A stretch of 64,000 bases of DNA from Macrotrachela quadricornifera (taxonomy: Eukaryota; Rotifera; Eurotatoria; Philodinida; Philodinidae). The translations under genes were made by a program, and so were the position numbers. The notes under the pieces are model-generated. The model ran no database searches, had not been told where the DNA came from, and saw only the letters and a program-made list of their open reading frames with translations. The DNA is taken from the NCBI GenBank assembly GCA_022393335.1, contig JAJEKB010020567.1, forward strand, positions 445,480 through 509,479, read 5' to 3'. Shown in pieces: positions 55,347 to 64,000 of this stretch; positions within the stretch are counted from its first letter, which is position 1, and the number at the start of each line of letters is the position of its first letter.

Positions 55347-56251
55347 ACGGGTGCGACAGGATAAATGGCGATCTCAGTATTTAGATTATAACTTTTTTTC
55401 TTTCTTATCTTTCGAGTTAATTGTTTTGTCAAAAGATGCGCCGTGAAATTTTCTAGAAAATCATAACTGAATGAATATTATTTAAAACATAAAAAGTATC
55501 CAATTTTCAAAACTAGCTAATGTTTTATGCATGCTTGGTATTTATTTACTTTTTTTAATTAACAAATAAGTATATTCTAAAAACAAAGTATACTATAAGA
55601 TGCAGCATGAAAAGAGATTACAAGCTGTATTAAAAATTTTATTTTATCTACACATCTTTTAGTTTCGAAATGGTTAAAAGTGTATAGAATCAGTTTTTGA
55701 GTCTGGGAAAAAGGTAATTCTTTAATCGCATAAAATCTTGTTTATTTTAAATGTATATATAAAATAACTTATTCTTTGTAAATTGTAGAACTTATCACAT
55801 AACATCTTATGATATATTTTGTTTTCTTTTAATAGAATATATTAGGTAATGCAAAGATGAAATTCATAATATACCAAAAAATGTTCGTAATCGCAGAGTC
55901 GTACACAATTTTGATCATTTTAAAATTGAATATAATTTGTCTTTGCTTTTCATGGTGGATCATCTAGTATACATTGATTTTAATGTATGTATGATAGAAG
56001 AAGACTAAAAAGAGAGATATGTGAATGGTAGTCATGCATAAAGCATCCATTATCTTTAAAGTTGAATACCTTTTATCTTTTAAATAATATTCATTTAGTT
56101 TTTGTCCTTAAAGTTCTATAGAAGATAAGTTCAATTAGAATTTTTCAGCGGCGCATCTTTTGACAAAATAATTAACTCGAAAGGTTAGAAAGAAAACAAA
56201 AATGTTATTATCAAAATATTGTGATCGTCATTTATCCTGCTGCATCTGTTA
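55347..56251. mobile_element. Foldback element with nested MITE
   Basis: Arms 55347-55550 and about 56045-56251 are inverse: GACAGGATAAATGGCGATC against GATCGTCATTTATCCTGC, and TCGAGTTAATTGTTTTGTC, AAAAGATGCGCCG, GAATATTATTTAAAA. The centre holds a member of the GCAGCGTGAAAAGC family at 55569-55850. Confidence 0.82.
55569..55850. mobile_element. MITE of the GCAGCGTGAAAAGCTCTAC family, diverged
   Basis: Left ACTATAAGATGCAGCATGAA, right inverted CATAAGATGTTATGTGATAA. Relative of 26358-26621 and 45187-45440; it too sits inside a larger foldback element. Confidence 0.7.
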
Positions 56252-56841
56252 TTTGTTTTTTTGTCTTGATAATGCTAATTGATTCGACGAAATACCGGCT
56301 TTAAATAAATTCCATTATGAATTTAAAAGCTGCTGTCATTAGAATTATTTTTATTGAATTTTGTTTTAATAAATGTGACGTTGAGAGCTTTACAAAATCT
56401 GTATGCATAAATTCTTATAAAGATTATTAATATAATTCGAAGGAATTTTAATATGTTTGAATAGAAAAATTCTTTTGATTTTCATCGAAGTTAATAAGAA
56501 AGTATCATTCGAGCTCTTAATTACTGATCAATTTGGAAAGAATAGAAATTAATGTTTAAAAAACTCTTTTTTGTTAATATGTGTAAGTCAATTGTGAACA
56601 AAAAAAAATCTGCACACAAGCTTAGTTTCTATGCTTTGATATACGCTTCTTTTTTTCTAGATGAAAACTTTTGTAATTATTTTATTTGACATAAAGAGAA
56701 ATTCTCATGTCAATGTCTACCATCTGCGTGAAGGAAAGAGAAAATAAAATAATTATTTAATAAAAGAGTTTCTTCACATGCTATTCTGTATTCTTATTTG
56801 ATTAATAAATAGAAATAGATGTGTATTCATTAGTATAAGCA
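56252..56841. other. Intergenic upstream of receptor gene
   Basis: AT-rich; contains the unknown promoter of the 7TM gene. No repeats recognised. Confidence 0.4.
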
Positions 56842-57910
56842 ATGTCATCTTCTCAAACAGTTCAAAAAATATTGTCAATATATCGTGAATATACAATCTA
56901 TAGTGGATTTATTATTTTTATTTTTGGATTTATTGGAAATTTTTTGAATATAATTATGTTTCTTAAATTGAAAATTTTTCGACATAATCAATGTATATTC
57001 TATTTACTCGTTGAATCTTTTTTTGATATTATTGCTGTTATATTTAATATTAGTCTTCAAATGTTAACAATGTTATATGGATCTGATTTATCTCCATATA
57101 TTTCAATATGGTGTAAATTTCGAGCAATAACAATTCAATCATTAGCATTATTTGTACTCTATACAATTTGTTTTGCTGCAATTGATCAATATTTATCAAC
57201 TAGTTATTCACCTTATTTACGTAAAATGAGTACATTGAATATGGCTCGATGTTTTGTAATTATTTCATTATGTTTTTCAGTTGGTCATTCAATAATATTT
57301 GGAATATTTTTTGATTCGAAACCACCAGTTGATTGTGTTGCATTAAATCCAATAGTAATTAAATATTATTCATATTTTTTTTATCCAATATTAGGTGGTC
57401 TATTACCAATATTAGTTTCTGGTTCATTTAGTATATTAGCATATCGTAATGTTCGTCGTATAACTCGTCGACAATTGCCAATTGTTCGAAGACGTTTAGA
57501 TCATCAATTAACAAAATTTGTTTTTATACGTGTTACTTTTCTTATTATTTGTCTTACACCTGTAGTTATACATAGAATTTATGCATTTAATATACTCATT
57601 AATCCAACTGATTCTTTACGAGTAGCAATTGAAAGATTAATTCTAGCATTTGTACTATCAATGTATGGACTTATTTATGCGGTAAATATTTGTTTTTAGA
57701 TTCATTAATATTTTCAAGAAAAAAACGGTTTTTTTTTTGTTTTAGGTTAATTTTTATATATTTTTTATTTCATCATCAAGATATCGTCGACAAGTGAAAC
57801 GTGTTTTCTTAAAAAAATATTGGAAATTCTGGAAACAACGATTTTGTTTTAAACGAAATCAAATTGAACCTTCTACTGGACAATCTGGTTCGGATAATGA
57901 ACTTGTATGA
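56842..57910 (+). CDS. Rhodopsin-like 7TM receptor (two exons), orphan
   Basis: Exon 1 56842-57681, intron 57682-57745 (64 bp, phase 0), exon 2 57746-57910; 334 aa. Reading through the intron would stop after VNICF and lose most of helix 7, so splicing is preferred. Helix 1 has GFIGNFLNIIMF with the conserved Asn. A Cys before helix 3 (IWCKFRA) and one in loop 2 (DCVAL) can form the usual disulfide. The DRY position after helix 3 reads AIDQYLST. Third loop is short and basic (RNVRRITRRQLP). Helix 7 runs into VNFYIFFISSSRYRR, matching NPxxY only loosely, followed by a basic tail. It belongs to the large divergent family-A receptor set of invertebrates; the ligand is unknown. Confidence 0.87.
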
Positions 57911-59129
57911 AAAATTTATGATCAAACCGCTACAAATAAGACTCGTCGAGTGATAATCATTTTACTGAATTTTTTATTTATTATTAGATATTTACCAAAA
58001 AAATTAAAAATGAACGAAATAAGGTTTCTGCAAAACCGCAATTTTTTAGATATAGCTTCTGCAACAATGAGATTTAGAATAAATTTTCAACAAAAACGAG
58101 TTAAACGTAAAAATGTTTAAGATGATATCATTACCTAAGAGTAAATCATCAGATTTATTCTTTGGGTAAAATAATATGTTCTTTTTTTATATTGATTGTT
58201 GTATTAAATAAAAAGAAAAAAACCATTGATGTTTAGGAATTTTATTATAATTTAATCATATTTGACTTTTAACGAGATATACATTCATCAGAGCAACTTT
58301 TGTAAAAATAAATGAAGATCACAATTCCTTAAATCATTTAGTAGAGCTATTTATTTATTTTTCCCTTCCTAACCAAATAGAAATGTCGCGAGGTCAAAAA
58401 TTTTTAAAACCTAACACGACATCCTTGTAAAGATAACACATAGTGCTGTTCGACACTGTCCAAGATTATCTAGGATCCTCTCATACATGATCCGGATAAT
58501 AGTAGATTTTATCCTTACAATAGGGCTGTATCAAGATGGGATGTCAGTCAAATTGATCATCTTCATATATTTGATGCAGACACTTTTCTATTCAACCAAA
58601 ATATTGAAAAAAAATTTGAAATCTGATATAAAATGAATCGAATTTTATCATTAATTTGGTTTTGGTCTTTGATTACTTCCACAATTTAATATTAATTTTT
58701 CTTTCTAGACTTCAATTTCTTCATTTTATATCATTTGTCCTATTTATATTCCTTTCCATTATGGGTCTTGTTATTAAAGATGATTGTCTTATGCGTCATT
58801 TAACAGGTATTTTTAGAATTTTTAAAGATCTTGCATTGTATAATTTATTTCATAGAATTATTATTTTCTTTCTCTTTATACGGCAATCAGATGCTCATTA
58901 ACATTGAATTATTCTTTGGCCATTAGAGGTTTTTAGTGTCGGAGTGTGGGCGAATATAGATAATACAGAGATACCTATATACCCACATCCTTCACTTAAG
59001 TTTTAGGAATCAAGAAAATGAATTGATATGTCGAAAGCAAATTTATTTTTATTCTTTTATATATATTCACTGTTAGAAAACGCGAGAAGAACATCGGATT
59101 ACTAAAGTTTTGATGTAATAGTCTTTCAT
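57911..59129. other. Intergenic between two convergent receptor genes
   Basis: Around 58460-58530 a short match (GGATCCTCTCATACATGATC, TATCCTTACAATAGGG) is a partial copy of the MITE at 21891-22196. An 81-codon open frame at 58656-58901 is hydrophobic and AT-driven; not called as a gene. Confidence 0.45.
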
Positions 59130-60053
59130 TCATGATATAGCTGGTGTGATTGCAGTTGTTTGTTTCTTTATTCTTTTTGATAAAGAAGCTTTCAATGGAT
59201 CTGTAAATCTAAACAAAGTAACGATAACACATAGAATTGATGTATCGCCAAATATATAAGCAATTCGAAAATTATATTTTGGTGTCCTATTGAAAAATGA
59301 CATTAATAGAAACATTTGATAAGGAATACAAATAGTGCCAAGAATAGTTACAAGTATAACTGTACGTCGAACCATTTTTAATTCTCGTTGTGCACGTAAT
59401 AATGTATTCATTGTTGTTACATATGTACCCATTTGTTTAACATATCGAACTAATCTTAAATATATTAACATAATCATTGAGACAGGAATTATAAATAGAC
59501 AAAATGACATAGAAATATTTGAAAATGAAAGTCCAGGAGGGATTTGACATGATTGATTATCTACATCATATAGAATTTGACCAATGAATATAAACACTGA
59601 TGGATAAATAAAAGCAATGATCCATGATATAGAAATAAATAATATTTGTATTCTATATGAATGCCATAATCGACGAGTTGGATAAACAATTAATACATAA
59701 CGATAAATTGCTAATAATAAAAATGAATAATTCTGCATAGAACATGTTGCATACATAACATATCCTATATAAATACAAAATGAATCTGTATATTGAATCT
59801 GTTTAAGATCATTTCTTAGAGTAAATGAAGTTGTAATAAGCATAGCAGTTGCAAACATAAATGTAGCAATACATGAATTAGCAACAAGCATCATTGGAAC
59901 TGTTCGACATGTTTTTTCAATAAGAATTAAAATTAAAAAAAGAATCGAAAGTATAATTGATAACACATTATCGATAATCATTAAAATATCGAAAGGAATA
60001 AACCATGATTCAATAGTCGTTTTAGTCGAATTTTCAACAAGTGTCTGTGACAT
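59130..60053 (-). CDS. Rhodopsin-like 7TM receptor, orphan
   Basis: Single-exon ORF, 307 aa, seven hydrophobic segments. N-terminus has an N-x-S/T site (VENSTKTT) and is short. Helix 2-3 region: LVANSCIATFMFATAM and FCIYIGYVMYATCSMQNY with the conserved Cys. The DRY position reads AIYRYVLIVYP. The third loop is basic (RAQRELKMVRR). Helix 6 keeps a Pro (GTICIPYQMFLLM), and helix 7 ends FRFTDPLKASLSKRIKK, where DP replaces NP of the NPxxY motif. Divergent bdelloid/invertebrate family-A receptors show such variants. No intron is needed. Ligand unknown; it is not a close relative of the receptor at 56842-57910. Confidence 0.87.
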   Translation of the reverse strand: MSQTLVENSTKTTIESWFIPFDILMIIDNVLSIILSILFLILILIEKTCRTVPMMLVANSCIATFMFATAMLITTSFTLRNDLKQIQYTDSFCIYIGYVMYATCSMQNYSFLLLAIYRYVLIVYPTRRLWHSYRIQILFISISWIIAFIYPSVFIFIGQILYDVDNQSCQIPPGLSFSNISMSFCLFIIPVSMIMLIYLRLVRYVKQMGTYVTTMNTLLRAQRELKMVRRTVILVTILGTICIPYQMFLLMSFFNRTPKYNFRIAYIFGDTSILCVIVTLFRFTDPLKASLSKRIKKQTTAITPAIS

Positions 60054-61646
60054 TAGACAATTTATTTATAAGCTTAATATTAAATCTATCAAGTGAATAT
60101 ATATCAACACTTCATGTCTCACAAATGACAGTTTTTTTTCCTCAATGCATCGCTTTACCTAGGCATGATGAACGAACAACTAAATTGTATCTATTCAATT
60201 TGATATTTGAAAGGGTAATTCTTATCTCTTCTAAATAATAGATAATTAGATACACATATCCTACTGCTAAATTATAATTAAGATAGATGTTGATTGTTCC
60301 TCTTGTTACATTATGTCGTATAATTTTCTTCTTTCGTTCTATTTTGAGAATAATTGCGCAGTGAAAATAAGCGAAAGAACAGCCTTTGTGTCATTTAGTG
60401 CAAAAATGATTAGTAAGCCAGTGAATAGAGTATGTCGAACAGATGATAGACTTTAACAAATGAGCAAGTTGACATACAGCTCGTATTGTTGTGCCTTTGA
60501 TTATATAATAAATATTTTTAAATTAGAATATTAATGATAGAAATGTACATTCGTAGATGTTAAAGTTCGTTTCTGTGATTCTTCTCTCCTTTGTTGACAT
60601 GATATCTAATGATTACTTTCTTTATGGTGTATGTTATCGTTTTTCTCTTTCAAGGAAGTGACAATACTCCTTTGACCGAAGGGAAGGTGATAAAGAAGAA
60701 AGTGAAATGCGTTTGTATGTCTGTCGCATTCGCTTAACTCTTGACTGAATTCTATTTACCGTAATCTCTTATCGGTCGATGGATTCTGCTCTGATAACTA
60801 TACTTAATACATATACATATTAGTGACGACTATTCTTTAAAATCCGGTCTCTAAACTTTCTGTTAAGATTTTCGTATGGAGACGCGGAGCATAGGTTGAA
60901 GTCGATCATCGTTTATCTTTCCTCCACCCCAGTCTTAACTTCTCGATTTTTTATATGATGTCAGCATAGAACAATGTAACGCCTCATTTTCTTGCTAAAA
61001 AAAACCCTCAAAAAAATGGTGCTGTTTCTATAGAGATGTGCTCTTATATAATAATAAAAAACGTTTATTTTAAAAATCAACCATGAGGGGGCTAACATTC
61101 AGGATAATCTTTCAAACAAAAGAAAAATATTTGACTTTCTACTATACTATGATAGAGTAATATTGGAGATACTGAAAGGCATCTTACATAAAAAGAGATA
61201 TGTAATAAAATTTATGTCTCTAGTCAAAGTACAATATTTCAAGCTGAAATTTTCAGTGGCACAATGATGATTCATTCTCAATATATCTCAAAAATTTCCA
61301 GCTCTATATAATGTATTAGGACGCAGATAGCGTTTTCACAAGATGACAAAGTTAAAACGCCATCAAAGCATTCAGAATAATCAGCAGCAGTTGAAAATAA
61401 CTTGTTATATTATATATTAAAAAATTGTTAAAACATGGATTTTGAACTCCAGTTTGTCTAACGTCAATTTTGGTTCACTTTATATGACCTCTTATATTAA
61501 ATATTCTTCTTTCTGTTCTTTATTGAGGCAATCAAAATAATATCTACATTTGATCATTCAAGCGAAGCATTGATTAATATTCGTTCTTCACTAAATATGC
61601 ATATGAAATCATTTACGTTCTTTCATTCATACACGAACGACCTACC
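60054..61646. other. Intergenic between divergent receptor and ABC transporter genes
   Basis: AT-rich and without recognised genes or element ends. It must contain the promoters of both the minus-strand receptor (starts at 60053) and the plus-strand transporter (starts at 61647). Confidence 0.45.
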
Positions 61647-63885
61647 ATGACGGATAAACAACCATTACTAACAACGTATAGTAATACTTCATATGATGAT
61701 AGAAGTAAGAAGAAGAAGAACTCATCATTTCTTAGCAGGTATGATTTTAATGATTAATAAAATATTAGTGAAATAAAAATGTATAGATTGTTCGATTATA
61801 ATCGATGGTTAAAATTTAAAAAAAATGGTCAGAAAATCGATCGATTGAATGTTGTCAATGATCCAAATAATACTGAACCAATTGTTGGATACTTTCAATT
61901 AGTAAATATAATATGAATTCAATAAAATAAAGTGGAATCAATAATGATCTACTTTATTTCAGAGGCAATATGACGTGAAAAATCATCTAGAATTTCAGAT
62001 TTTTGTTTTTAAAAATGTCGAGTTTAGCCTAAAAGAAAAGGCACATAAAATCAAAATCTAAATCGTAAAGATTTAACTTTTATTCAAGATTTCTTGTATC
62101 TCTAAATGTAAAATATATTTAATTATTTTCATATCATTTTAATAGTTTCGTTTTTCCGATCGGATTGATATTCTTCTAACATTTACGTCAATGTGCACTA
62201 CAGTGATAGATAGTCTTGCATTTACTGCACGTATTATTCTTTTCTGTCAACTAACAAGTACATTAGCCTTACGATCTTTTGCTGGACGTTGTGTACCTTT
62301 ATCACAAAATACATCGACAATTTGGGAGAATAATCATATATGTCCACTAGGTATCGAACTTAATTCTGTTAATTATAATCATTTACATAAGTAATGTTTA
62401 ATGAATATATTGAATTATTATAGAATTTATCATTATTCTTAGATTTTGTCCTGATGCAACAGTTGCTTTTGTATCATCATCAAAACCATCCATAATTAGT
62501 TTAGAATCTGGTATAATGAGCAAATTAAAGTTGTTATTAAGTAGAATATAAACGGTATATTTTTCGTATGATAATATAATTTACTTTTAGTTCTTGCTTC
62601 CATTGAATTCATATGTAGTTTTATTCAATGTTATTTTTTGACCATAGCTGCAAGACGTCAAGCGTGTCGAATACGTATTCATCTTTTTCGATCACTTCTT
62701 CAACGTGTATGTGCAAAGTATTTATCATTTATATCTCTTTTATAAAACACAATTGTGTCAGAGGACAAAGGTCGCAGATTTCTGGAACGTTTCCTAACGA
62801 TGCATTATTAGTCACAAGTCACGATACAACCATAGAGGGTCAATCCCATAGAAATTTACTATTATTAGTTATAATTCATATATTCTCATCGCTGAGCGTT
62901 ATCTTCGGAACATTACCTCATCCTTAAGTAAGATCCTAAGGTGATGTCCAATGTGCCGATCCTCTGTGGTTGTGCCATGAATTGTGACTAACACTCTTTT
63001 ATTATTTAGAATATAACTTATTTCGATACGAACTCGGCTGGCTCTTTCAGTGTTAAGCTATTTGAGTATGTCAATTTTGTTTTTAACGCTTTTTTTATCA
63101 GTATTCATAGTAAACAATATTTATCATTCAATAGAAATATTGACAATTTGAGTAAAGGCATTGGTTTTGAATTATCGAAGTTTATACTTGGATTACTTTC
63201 TGTAATTTTTACTATTCTTGTTGGTCTTTTTATTAATTGGCAATTGATATTAATCTTGTTATGTATTGCACCATTCGTCATAATTGGTTCATATATATTT
63301 GGCAAGGTATATATATATATTCATATTATTTTGATGAATAGAATATTCTTATATTATTTAAATAGATAACTAGCAAAGAATCACGGAATGAATTGAATTC
63401 ATATTCGAAAGCAGGTGAAATCATTCAGGAAGTATTTAGTTCTCTTCGAACAGTTATTTCTTTGAATGGTCAAACATTCGAAAAGAAACGGTAGATTGTT
63501 AAACTCATTTGAATATATTTGTTTATTAATTTGATGCATAGATATGAAAGACAATTGAATAAAATTCATTGGAATAGTATTCGAAAAGGTGCTGCCTATG
63601 GTCTTGTTACTGGCTGGACCTATCTAATGGCCTATATTATATATTCTCTTGGCTTCATTTTTGGTTCCATTTTTATGGATGATAAGCATAATATAATCAA
63701 TTTTAGTAGCATTCTCATTGTAAGTTAGTTTGTAAAAAAAACAAGGTGAAATGTTTTCTCTTTTCAAATAGATAGTTATCAGTTTTGCAAGAAGAATAAC
63801 ATTTGTTGCATTGATTAGTCCTTTTTTTCAATCATTGGAAGAAGCTCGTAGTGCATTAACACCTGTATTTCAACTCATCAATGAG
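61647..63885 (+). CDS. ABCB/MDR-type ABC transporter, N-terminal part (runs past window end)
   Basis: Ten in-phase exons: 61647-61738, 61787-61901, 62146-62390, 62443-62540, 62591-62706, 63010-63065, 63135-63306, 63366-63490, 63542-63719, 63772-63885. All have GT-AG borders with matching phases and no stops. A polar start (MTDKQPLLTTYS) leads to VGYFQL and FRFSDRIDILLTFTSM, helix 1 of the first membrane domain. An extracellular loop with Cys and N-x-S/T sites follows, then LASIEFICSFIQCYFLTIAA and RRQACRIRIHLFRSLLQR (first intracellular loop), ITYFDTNSAGSFSVKLFE, WQLILILLCIAPFVIIGSYI, VFSSLRTVISLNGQ, and RKGAAYGLVTGWTYLMAYII. This order is that of P-glycoprotein relatives, which export lipids or drugs across the plasma membrane using ATP. 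The nucleotide-binding domain is outside the window. The introns after exon 5 and exon 10 carry MITEs. Confidence 0.9.
62808..62991. mobile_element. Intronic MITE, 184 bp
   Basis: TTAGTCACAAGTCACGATAC at the left and inverted TTAGTCACAATTCATGGCAC at the right, inverted match continuing to CAACCAYAGAGG. Lies in the 303-bp intron 62707-63009 of the ABC transporter gene, explaining why that intron is longer than most others in the gene. Confidence 0.85.
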
Positions 63886-63941
63886 GTAAAACTGAAGAAT
63901 TTTTTCTTATTACAAACGATTATTGAGTATTGCAGGTTTTT

Positions 63942-64000
63942 TGTGAAACACGATCTGAAAGAGAGTGTTGAAGTATTTATGGGTAGAAATTTGGACCCAC
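63942..64000 (+). mobile_element. Start of a MITE (TGTGAAACACGAT family), cut by window end
   Basis: TGTGAAACACGATCTGAAAG, then AGAGTGTTGAAGTATTTA and GGTAGAAATTTGGACCC: about 90% like 20589-20647. It begins 57 bp into the intron that follows exon 10 of the ABC transporter gene. Confidence 0.85.

Noticed and set aside
58656..58901. 81-codon hydrophobic frame
   Set aside because: AT-driven Phe/Ile/Leu composition, no family motif, no splice partners seen.
1..64000. tRNA, rRNA or other structural RNA genes
   Set aside because: No cloverleaf or conserved rRNA segment was recognised; the only tRNA-like text is the retrotransposon primer-binding site.

Overview
The window looks like gene-poor, transposon-rich nuclear DNA from an invertebrate, most probably a bdelloid rotifer. 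The pointers are strong AT richness, very short GT-AG introns (64-72 bp where they are clean), an arginine-type ADP-ribosyltransferase, a long FG-GAP repeat protein, an F-box gene, divergent rhodopsin-like receptors, and a Ty3/Gypsy retrotransposon with an extra DEDDy-exonuclease ORF. I recall this last feature being described for bdelloid LTR elements. The assignment is an inference; no ribosomal or mitochondrial marker is present.

Layout. 1-1464: dead mariner. 1747-6354: ADP-ribosyltransferase followed closely by a two-exon, membrane-anchored FG-GAP repeat gene that contains a suspicious assembly gap. 6884-8659: dead Tc1-like element with long inverted ends. 8862-9498: trypsin-like pseudogene. 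10088-11467 (minus): Golgi-type glycosyltransferase. 11.5-28.5 kb: no convincing host gene, but a dense mosaic of non-autonomous DNA transposons, several nested and several with exact target-site duplications, plus a degenerate ~70-bp tandem array that hosts a 1.6-kb near-perfect hairpin. 28526-37476 (minus): complete, apparently young Ty3/Gypsy element with two nearly identical LTRs, a 5-bp target duplication, gag, pol and a third ORF. 38.1-42.6 kb: foldback and hAT-like elements and an F-box gene that a transposon appears to have split. 44.2-48.1 kb: piggyBac fragment and a DDE-like gene remnant broken by a nested pair of transposons. 48.1-52.5 kb: AT-rich sequence with a hAT MITE and a Tc1-like derivative. 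52912-53688: glutathione S-transferase-like gene. 54.2-56.3 kb: two foldback elements. 56842-57910 (plus) and 59130-60053 (minus): two 7TM receptors. 61647 to beyond the end: multi-exon ABCB/MDR-type transporter, covered here up to the first membrane domain.

How the parts relate. The host genes are unrelated single genes, not an operon or pathway. The common theme is transposon load. At least eight element families carry their own short motif repeated in inverted clusters near both ends (CTCAGTA, GAGTACTC, AAGATCTTG, GACTCGA, GGGAC, GGTACC, ATCGATT, CCGTAAACG). Insertions have demonstrably broken a repeat unit, a tandem array, an F-box gene, a DDE gene and two ABC-transporter introns. All calls were made by eye from the sequence; no database search was possible.
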